Shown one piece after another: positions 34,670 through 43,700 of a DNA stretch of 64,000 nucleotides (the stretch's first letter is position 1; each line of letters begins with the position of its first letter). This stretch comes from Symbiodinium natans. Its lineage: Eukaryota > Sar > Dinophyceae > Suessiales > Symbiodiniaceae. A program made the translations under genes and the position numbers. Below the pieces are notes generated by a model. That model was given only the letters and a program-made list of their open reading frames with translations, had not been told where the DNA came from and did no database searches. The DNA lies in contig CAJNDS010000502.1 in assembly GCA_905221605.1 (NCBI GenBank), forward strand, positions 703,501 through 767,500. Direction: 5' to 3'.

Positions 34670-37600
34670 GCGCCTTTGGGGGGTTTTAGGGGGTGGCCTT
34701 TGGAGGGCTCTGGGTTTAGGCTTTTAGGGTTTAGGAATTCATTAGGTGCTTTTTGTCTCTAAACCCTTGAATGTAAGCCCTCTCTGCAACGTTCTCTGCG
34801 ACCTCATCGCTGGGACCAGCACAGCGAAACCAAAGCAGATGCCAAAAGAAGACAGGGGCCCCAACCACCCAAACCTCCAAACCCTCAAACCCTCAAACCC
34901 GAAGGCAACCCTAAACCCCCCCCCCCCAACCAAAAAAGAACAAACCCTGTAGACCCCGAAGCTCCCAAGCCCGAAGCCTCAGAAGCACCAAAGCCCCAAG
35001 TCCCTCAACAACGAACGCAAACCCCGACCATAGAGCCAGTAAAGCCCCTAAACCCCGCAACACCTACCCCCAAAAAAACCAGAAAAGAAAGAACCATCAA
35101 ACAAGAAGACACCCTAAAACCCCCAAACAAAAACTAGACCCCAAACCCCTAAACCGCTCTTAACCCCTAACCCCGCCCGCCCCCCCAAACTGTGCCCAGA
35201 GAACCCCCCAAGCACAACCCCCAGTCCCTAAGCTCCTACAAACCCCTTATGAAGCCCTTGAAGCGCCCTTCAACGCCCGAATAATGATAATTTACTGATG
35301 CCAATAATGCTACTACTAATAATAATGCTACTAGTAGTAATACTAATATTATCGCTCCGCAACACAACAACCCGAACCCCTCAGGTGATCCTCGCCCGCT
35401 CGGCGGCCGGTGCTCCTCTGTCCCCGATCAGCTGGCCGGGGACTCATTTTGGGAGTTTCCGAGAATCGGCCCCCCCCCCCCCCCCAATATCCCCGAATAT
35501 GTCCCAAAGATAATAGGATCCCCTTTTCATAGGCCCATTTCGTTATGTTGGGCACAAAGCACAAAAGGTTTGAGGGTTTAGAGTTTGTTTGGGGCTTAGG
35601 TTTTCGGGGTCTCGGGCTGCGGGATATAAGCAGTTCCCTTTTCTTGAGGGAGGGGTTTAGGGCTTTGTAGTACCCTTATTCCCTGTTTTTTTCGCGCTTG
35701 GGTTCCCTTCTACGCCCCATGAAAGCAGACACGGCCACCTTTGACCGGACAAGCTGGTGGACGTGTTTCGTTCAGTGGGTGTTGGGGATTCAGGATTTAG
35801 GGCTTAGGCTTTTGTGATTTTCTTTCTGTTAGAGGGGAGGCGTGAAGGCAACTGCTGGGGAGCAAAGGAGTTGGGGTTATTGGTGGCAAGCGCTCCTGCC
35901 TAGTTTGGGGTGGTTGCCGTTGTAACTAAGTTTCGCGTTTGCGGAGTTTAGATTCGTGGTCTTTTATAGGCTTTTGGGGTCTCGCAGGGTTCAGGGTTTT
36001 GGACAAGCTTAGTGAATAACTCGAGGCTTCGAGTGCAGGTTTATGTTCCGAGACCGCTTGGGTGGGATGTAAATGAATTTCTCATGTGAGGTCGGGTTCT
36101 TCTTATTGGTATCCCCATAATATATATATATATGTATGTATATATATATATATATCATACTCACCATACTTCGGAGGGGGAGAAATCTACACTCAACAAC
36201 AACTACGATTGTGTGGGGATAACGTCCGACTTCTGAATCAACGCATCGCCGCTGAGCTTCCGCGCCAAACGGGTTCATTCTTCAAACCCTTAGAAACCCT
36301 TGGAAACCCTTAGAAACCCTTAGAAACCCTGAGAAAGCCTTAGAAACCCTTAGACCCAGAACAAGCAAACCTTGGGAGGCAGTTCATGAAGTGCCCTGTG
36401 ACGGGGAAGAAGGAGAAGAGGAAGGTGGCAAAGCCTACATGATCTGCCAGCAAAAAGGAGAGGAGACAGGGCTCTGGTAAAGGGGCCGCAAAATCCTCCC
36501 TCACAGAGGGGCCACTGAGGCTTACCCCAAGTCTGTTTGCGAACGCTTTTTGGGGGATCTTTATGTGCCGGTTTTTTTGGGGGCTTAAGCGGGTTTTTCT
36601 CAGCATCTTCTAGCCCAGCATACCGGGAAACTGCCGAAGACATCTGTAGAGCAAGCTTCAAGAGCACGCGCACAGAGCAGCTGCAGAATTTTCGTTGAAG
36701 GGCCCTAGAAAGACCCCCTACACTGTATCTCACTAAGTTATGCCTTCGTTCTCCCCTGCTGTAGCATCTCCAAAGTTGTCTAAACTGAGAAGCCTCAAAA
36801 CCCGCAAAACCCTTACCGAGCACTGCAAGCCCAAAGCCCTGGTGCAGCCCGCTCACGCCATGGCGTGTGTATTGATTGAATGAGCTTGCCAAGAGCGAAC
36901 ATGCTGTACTATGCCCAAACAACCTTCTAACGAATATGTCTTCGCGAACCTTCAGGCCGGGCCCAGAGGTCTCTGAAGTTTTCTTTGGGCGTTTCTGGGG
37001 CAGCGTTGTTGTTTCATGTTTTACCACTCAAACACTTGGTTTGTTTGAGACAGTCTGGCACTTTGGAGGCCTCGCATTGCAAACGTACTGTGCCGTCCAC
37101 ATAAGCGTTTGTTTGCAGCAAGAACAAGCAACAGGGCTGTGCTGTACACAACAAGTGTAAGTTGCAATCATTGGGAACTTCCAGGTCTTCCAGGGTAGGC
37201 CTGAAAAGGTTGGGACAGTACGGACAGTACAGCATTGTTGCCGTTTTGGGTTGGTTGTCGATGGGACAGTACAGAACAGTTGTTTCCCTGGACCTTACAC
37301 GTGCTATGCTGCCCTATTTTTGGGGTTCTGGAGGCAACATGATTGGGGCAGTACAGCTTCTGCTACCCTGGACCGTCCAAAGTACGGTACTGTCCCAAAC
37401 TGTTCTGGGTCGGGAGGCAAATGATTGGGACAGTATAGTTTCTTTTTGCTCCCACACCTCCAAAGTACTGAACCTCTTCTACGCCAGCTTACCCCACAGG
37501 CGCCATGTCTGTCCCGTGTGCACGCGGATGCGCTCTTGGCATGACTTGTGTCCAGGTTTTCGCTGTGGATCGGAAAGGAGCATGATCAAAATGCGGTGGG

Positions 37601-38606
37601 AAGAGGAGGTGCAGGTACTTGCCGAAGGCGCGCAGAGCAGCTGCAGAGTGTACATGCACCCTCTATATGGCACATCCGCGCGCGCACGGGACACCACTGT
37701 AAGGACCCGATTCGCTTCCGCCGCCTCTTCACAGCAAAGTGTACGACAGCGCAAGAGGCGGTAGGCTGATTCAGTTTTGCCAACGTCTAACCCCAAGCGG
37801 CCCTGCCTGCTCCGGAAGCCACTGTAGACGGATGGGCGGAGGGATAGTCTAGGTCGCCTGCCGAGACAAAGCCCAAATGCACATGTCCATACTCAATCGA
37901 CCCCTAAGCCCTCAACTTTTGTATTCCTGAACCCTTATGTCAGAAGCCCTAAACCCTCAACCCTCGACATCACTAAGCCTTTGGCAACTTCATTCCTCCC
38001 CAGTGCAGCAGCAAAGAGAGAGAGAGATCAGCTGAAGCCATGGGACGCTGCAACGCGTAAGGGTCATGGCAGAGGACCCCTGGGACTTTTGGGTTTGGAG
38101 CTTTGAGGTTTCAGGGTTGGGGATTGCTGTTTGCTTAAAGGTTGTTTCATATACCCTAGTATGGCCCTTCTACTACCTTCATGGCAGAGGCCCTAAAAGG
38201 ACGTTAGGGTTTTGGAGCTTTGAGGGTTCAGGGTTCAGGGATTCCTGATATGCTTAGAATACCCGAAAAGCAAGGTGTTTGGCACACACGGTGATTGTGG
38301 CTTCCTGGCACTCTCCTTTCAGGGCGCCTTCACTCGCGAAGAACGCAAGAGTTTATGCGATTCGCGCCATCCGCCCTCGCCCTAAGTCGAGGGATTCAGA
38401 CCCGTACCCCTAAGCTTGTTTCATGTACCCTAGTATGGCCCTCCTACTACCTTAAGGATCGCTTTAAAAAAGGGTCCCCCAAAACCCAAGGGCACAACCC
38501 CAAAAGTCCAAGGTACAACCCCCCTAGGCTCAAACGTTGCTCTGCCAGGCCGGCCCAGCAGAGACTCCCTCCTCGCCTAGCGGTAGGCACAAGGCGCCGG
38601 TTGGGG
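34670..38606. other. Stretch without a recognised gene, downstream of CSL4
   Basis: It contains a poly-C/CCCCAAA-rich region (34850-35280), a CCCTTAGAAA tandem repeat (about 36285-36356), and a region of GGGACAGTACAG-type repeats (37205-37440). A duplicated pair lies at about 38066-38125 and 38183-38240, with a GTTTCAT-TACCCTAGTATGGC repeat at 38144 and 38417. The longest open frame (minus strand, about 36350-37027) has no recognisable domain or codon character and is not called. Missing CSL4 exons may lie here. Confidence 0.45.
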
Positions 38607-38690
38607 TTTAGGGTTTAGGGTTTAGGGTTTAGGGTTTAGGGTTTAGGGTTTAGGGTTTAGGGTTTAGGGTTTAGGGTTTAGGGTTTAGGG
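38607..38690. repeat. TTTAGGG array interrupted by a retrotransposon
   Basis: Exactly twelve TTTAGGG copies end at the left boundary of the retrotransposon. The same array resumes at 49807 on the other side. Confidence 0.98.
38686..38690. repeat. Target-site duplication TAGGG (left)
   Basis: TAGGG immediately precedes the left LTR, and an identical TAGGG (49807-49811) immediately follows the right LTR. Removing the element and one copy restores a continuous heptamer array in register. Confidence 0.9.
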
Positions 38691-39017
38691 TCAAGAGCGC
38701 GGGGCTCTTGAGGTCCAGCAAACGACATGGCAGCTCGGCTTGTGCTTGGCTCTGGCTCGGCTTGTACTCCTTGTACGAACACCGCTTCACCACCAGAGGC
38801 TCCCTTTTCCTCACACTGCAGCACCGAAGTCCATCGGCCAGTCAGGCGGTCCTACCCTACCACAGAAAGGGCGACCACACAACACGCCACAGAGAGTCAC
38901 ATGCGACCTGTTGCCTGCATGTCTGTGCTGCTTCTGCTTGTGTTCCGATGCCTACGGCATGTCCTGGAACCACAAAAGCCAAAGCCACGGGTGCGTCTCA
39001 TTCCACACCTTTCATCA
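38691..39017 (-). repeat. 3' LTR (327 bp)
   Basis: Identical over all 327 bases to 49480-49806. In element orientation it begins TGATGAAAGG and ends CTCTTGA, so the start has the usual TG but the end is GA, not CA. The terminal bases TCAAGAGC and GCTCTTGA (plus strand 38691-38711) form a perfect 8-bp hairpin with a 5-base loop. Confidence 0.97.
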
Positions 39018-39026
39018 CCCCTCCTT
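39018..39026 (-). promoter_or_regulatory. Polypurine tract for plus-strand priming
   Basis: On the minus strand AAGGAGGGG directly abuts the TGATGA start of the 3' LTR, exactly where the RNase-H-resistant plus-strand primer of LTR elements lies. Confidence 0.85.
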
Positions 39027-39233
39027 GAGCCACCTGTCAAGGTAGGCTCACAAGGCGTTTTGGCAATCCAACTGACTGCCATAGGTACCCATGCTCTCCA
39101 AGCGGTGGGTCCTCAAGACTGGCCAATGGCCCTATACACCATCTTCTGTCGAACCTTTGGCCTCCTTTCTCACACGGCCAACGTCCAACTTCCACACCAC
39201 GGCCCAACAAGCTCGCTCTTCTCGCAAGCCCAT

Positions 39234-40775
39234 TCAGCCCGTTCTGATAGGTCTCAAGCTTCGCTGTTGCCCACCATGCCCATAGAACGACTGTCCACCG
39301 GCTTCTCGACAGCATCTGCACAGCGTCCTCTGCGACACCTGGTCCACATTGCGAAGACCCCAACATCCACGATGCCAGTGGTAGCAATCTCCTCCAGGAC
39401 CATGGTACAAGACCCCATCGAACGGAACCTGCACCACTGTCGACGTCGAAGCCGGTAGCATCTCCTGCGTCTGAACCCCAATGTCTCTTCGTACAGGACG
39501 TTCAGGAAACAGGGCTGTAGGATCCACGGCAACCACTCGATTGGCCGGAGCACTGCTTGCCCTCGGTCCAACTCCACCAGGTTCGCCCAAACCACCCACA
39601 CGCACTGAGGTCACCCCATCTCTCACCTGCACTGATGTCGAGGGTCCAGCTTCACGACGCTCTGGAAAATACTTCGCAGCCAAATGACGAAGCCTTTCTT
39701 CTTCCTCCAGGCTCCTCGCTTTGGCCAGCAACGCCAACACTTCACGGTGTTCGGCCTTTTCTCCCGATTTCATCGCCTTCAAGCTCACGACTTTCTTCGT
39801 AGAACCCTTCAAGCATTCCCACACGGCCACCACAGCTGTAACCAGTATCAAGACCACCAGCCACATTTCCCAGTCTGAAGCCAGAGCTTCTTTCAGCTGC
39901 ACAGAAGTCGTCGCGTCACCCTTAACCCCACACACCATAGAGCACATCGTAGCTAACTTCAACGCCCAATCAGCCTGGAACTTCACCCCTGCTTCTAGCG
40001 TCCTGCTGTTGCTACTGCTGACTGCTGCTGCGGGTTCACGACTGCTGTTGACTGCTGTTGCTTCAAGACTGCTGTCGACTGCTGTTGTTTCGAACTTGAC
40101 CTGCTTCTGTCCACGTAGTACACGAAGCTCAGGGGGCCCATCTCGCAAACTCCACTCGTCGAAGACCTCCTGAAGCCTCGCCTGGGGCACTTGTTTTGTC
40201 AAAACATCTGCGAGCTGTCCCTGTCCTGGCTGGTGCTCCAACTCGATCTGGCCCGTGGCGATCATCTCCCGGATCCAGTGATGTCGGAGTTTGAGGTGTC
40301 TCGTCCTCCACGATCCCTCCCCAGTCAGAACTCCAATCGCAGCTGTGGAATCCACCTTCACGATGGTCCGTGCCGGCTTCAACCCCAAGTCTTCCAACGC
40401 CGACCTCACCGCTCGAAGCAAAGCCACTCCGTCGGACACTGCAATCACCTCCGCCTCGGCACTCGACAAAGCGGTCAGTGATTGCTTCGAAGCCTTCCAA
40501 AGGATCGGATGACCCCTCCAAAAGACAACAGCCCCTGAGTAACTTTGAGCAGCAGTGGGAGCGAAGCTGGCGTCCGTGAACAGGACCAAGTCGTTGGCAT
40601 GCTCGTGGTCCGGGCCCGGCAAGAAGAACTTCTTGTCGATGGTGCTGTTGAGATAGGCCACCATCTTTTTGCCCATCTTCACAGCCTCCCTTGCGTGACC
40701 AACGAAGACATCACTGCCATTGGGAATGCCAAATCCGGCCGCCCACGTTGGGAAGCCCACAACAGCTCTCCACAC
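39234..40775 (-). CDS. pol: Retrotransposon Pol C-terminal part: RNase H plus unusual C-terminal extension
   Basis: In a frame shifted from the reverse-transcriptase frame, the copia RNase H is clear: L-F-T-D-A-S-F (Asp 68, counting from 40775), S-S-A-E-A-E (Glu 107), K-V-D-S-T-A (Asp 142), R-H-H-W-I-R-E, and Q-L-A-D-V-L-T-K (Asp 190). There is no ATG at the start of the frame, so it is surely translated as part of Pol through the frame change near 40700-40680. About 310 further residues follow. They include a hydrophobic helix W-L-V-V-L-I-L-V-T-A-V-V-A-V-W (about 305-319), a Glu/Arg/Leu-rich helix (343-370) and a Cys/His cluster Y-H-G-P-G-G-D-C-Y-H-W-H-R-G-C, with C-R-C-C further on (457-489). 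Ordinary copia polyproteins end soon after RNase H. Confidence 0.9.
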   Translation of the reverse strand: MWRAVVGFPTWAAGFGIPNGSDVFVGHAREAVKMGKKMVAYLNSTIDKKFFLPGPDHEHANDLVLFTDASFAPTAAQSYSGAVVFWRGHPILWKASKQSLTALSSAEAEVIAVSDGVALLRAVRSALEDLGLKPARTIVKVDSTAAIGVLTGEGSWRTRHLKLRHHWIREMIATGQIELEHQPGQGQLADVLTKQVPQARLQEVFDEWSLRDGPPELRVLRGQKQVKFETTAVDSSLEATAVNSSREPAAAVSSSNSRTLEAGVKFQADWALKLATMCSMVCGVKGDATTSVQLKEALASDWEMWLVVLILVTAVVAVWECLKGSTKKVVSLKAMKSGEKAEHREVLALLAKARSLEEEERLRHLAAKYFPERREAGPSTSVQVRDGVTSVRVGGLGEPGGVGPRASSAPANRVVAVDPTALFPERPVRRDIGVQTQEMLPASTSTVVQVPFDGVLYHGPGGDCYHWHRGCWGLRNVDQVSQRTLCRCCREAGGQSFYGHGGQQRSLRPIRTG

Positions 40776-43700
40776 CGCTGCTGTGCCTCTTTCACCATGC
40801 TCGGATCCTGCTCCTCCGTAGCACTCCCTTCTGGGATTTCCCTCGCCATTGGCAGCTTGCTGAAGGACTTGACTTCCCGGCTTCGAACCAACTCCTGAAG
40901 GTAGCCTTGCTGACCCACACAGTAGGTCCCATCGTCCAGCACGCTAATCTCCAGGCCCAGAAACCGGACAGGTGGTTTTCCTCGCTCCACCATCTCACAG
41001 CCATTGGTCTCCCATTGACTGCCCAACCATCCGAAGAACCCTCGCAAGATGGAATCTGGCCCAGCCGCCAAGACGTCGTCCACATAGAAGACCACCAAGC
41101 CCGTCAAAGTCCACGTTCCAGGCTTCTCCTCCTTCAGGACCTTGTAGAGGTTGACATCCGTCAAGCAGCCTTCCAACTTCACCGGCTTCCCATCATCGTC
41201 CTTCCACTTCGCAAGCCTTGCCTTTGAGTTGCGATGGTCCGTCCACCACTTTGGCGATTTCTTGAAACCATAGACTGCAGCGTCCACGACCCACAGCTCC
41301 CCCTCCTCGGCCAGGCCAGCTCTGATCGCCGCCCGGGGAGGCTCCATTGCATACCCACGACCCGCTGGTAGTGGTGCAGCCAAGAAGGCGTTCTTCACAT
41401 CATCCGTCCCAATGCTCCACTTGTTGGCACTGGCTTCAGCGACCACAATCCGAACTCCATCGATTGTAGCTCCTGCTGCATAAAGATCACCCACCTCCAG
41501 GCCCTCATTGGCGAAGTTTCCACAAGCTACCGCCCGCACTCGACGTCGGTACTTCCCCTCCTCAGGCCTTGTGGGAGGCTTCACTGTGTACACAAGTTTG
41601 GACGGCACCACCACTGAGTTTGGATCGGCCCGGAAACGTCTCGCATCTTCACCCCAAATCTTGTGGATAGCGTTCATGCCCACCATCGAGTCGACCTCCT
41701 TGGCCATAGGCTTTTTCCACTTTTCAATCGCCTCACTCGCCTCCTTCGGGTCAACGGTGTGCACAACCTGAAGCACCTCGTCCTCCTTCAAGTCGTTCAG
41801 CAACGCTTCAATCCCTGGGGTGTAAAGGCCTTCAGAGGTAGCCTTCCTAAGCATAGGCTCCATCCAGGATTCCTCTGGCTCGCCCAGCTCCTCAAACTCA
41901 ACCTCCTCAAACAACATCATGTCGTCGACGATGAGCTTGTTCTCCCTCGCAGTTTCCACCCTCATTGGTGCCAAGCGAGGTTCACGATCATCTTGTCCAG
42001 GAGGATCCCTACGTCCCATCCATGGCAACGCCGGCAATGGTGCCTCTTCCACCACCACCCTTCGGTCCCAGTACAGGAGATACTCCACCCTTCCAAGGAA
42101 CATGTTGTACACCTGGACGACCACCAACTCCTCCCAGTCCAACGTGTTCTCAGGCGTGGGGTCCACCACCGGAAACTCCTGCACATCCATGATGGTGACC
42201 AAATGCCTTCGGAATCCGCCCTCCGTGACCATGTAGACCTCAGGCTCAGTCTCCCAATCTTCCATGCTGTTGTACACCAACATTGGCACCACCTCATCTA
42301 CGGTGTCATCCACGGGCAGAATCTCTCTCCACTGTCCACGAAAAGCATCAATCACCTCTTGCCCGCTGTGAACGTCCGCTTCCCATCGTTCGTACTCATC
42401 CTCTTGAAGCCTCACAAACCTGGTGATCAGTTCCATTCTTCGATTCACCGGCTGAAGTGGTAAGGCATGAGGATTCAGTCCCGTGAACTTGTTCAAGCGA
42501 ACCGAACTGCTGGGATCTCTCGGTTCCTGATCCCTCGATCTAGACCTCTCCCTTGGACTCACCGAGAAGGTGGTATTGTTGGACATGATTGCTCCCGCTC
42601 TTGCTGGACCTGCAGGAACCGTAGAAGCTGCCCCCCGTGGTGGCAGTTCTTGCAACGCTCGAGTCATCTCGCTCTCGTGGATGTACTCCTCCCGCGTGGC
42701 CTCAACCCAGCTCACATAGAGGTACTTGGTGTCTCTCCTAGACTCCACATAGTACCCAAAGATTGCCGAAGTACCACCGGGGCCATTCCACACCATGGTG
42801 ACCGTTGCCATGTAGATCAACCGATACCGAGGTGATCCAATCACCTGCTCGGTGACTCTCCTCTCCAGCACCGGCTCAGCATCCTCTGACAAGATGAGCT
42901 CCAAGCGATCCTTTTGCTTCCAGAACTGATAGGCCAGATCCTCCTTCCTAGCAGCCTGGAACACTTGCCTTTCAGTCGGCAATGAGTCCATTCGCCAATT
43001 CACCGTGAACGGCTCAACCTCATGCCCTTCCAAGTACGCTGCCAGGACGTTGACGTCAGTAGTCATTCGCATTGGTCTCAACCGAACCTGCTGCTGCCCG
43101 TCACCACCAGACCCAGTAGCATGTTGAGGTACTTGGAAGCAACGTTGATCTCCCGAGTCACCCGTTGTCTCCTCATCCATGACTTCCTCCGCCGTGACGA
43201 AGCCCAAATCATTCAGCACCTCTTGCTCATCACTCTTCACCCGGTGGAAGTCCCTGATGGAGTACGCCGCCACCGCCAGCCGATTGCCTTCCCACTCCTG
43301 GGCAGCGTGCCACTTCCTCGGAAGAAACACAATTGGTTGTCTCCGACCACCATCGTCCACAAACTCCTTGATGTGGCCCAACTTCTCCTTCAGCTCCACT
43401 GGGGTTTCACCTTCGGGCACTCCTTCAACCCACAAACCTCCCTTTGTGAACTGAGAAATTGGCACCAGGTACGATGGCTGATGCTTGGAATTGTGGGAAT
43501 CACGATGCATCACCGTCTTCGAGTTCTTGAAGATCACGAAGGAATTCCACCTGCTGTCCAAGTGAGCAGTGTGGTTCTCGATGAAGCGATTGATGACCCT
43601 GGTGACATACGGGAACTTCCGGGTGTTGGCTCGAAGACCACCAATGCCTCCCCGGATGAACGCCCCCGACGACCAGGCCTTCTCTTCTTCCATATCCTCA

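Noticed and set aside
36350-37027. A 225-residue minus-strand open frame
   Set aside because: It has no recognisable domain, no support from composition and no neighbouring splice structure; length alone is not enough in this base composition.
38300-38400. Last exon of CSL4 (frame with G-A-F-T-R-E-E-R-K-S)
   Set aside because: The similarity to the C-terminal R-K motif of CSL4 is too short, and the lead zinc-ribbon-like part is missing.
39014-39040. Dinoflagellate spliced-leader relic (TGGCTCAAG on the minus strand)
   Set aside because: Only nine bases match the end of the spliced leader, and they merge with the polypurine tract beside the LTR. A ten-base partial match near 29765 is equally weak.
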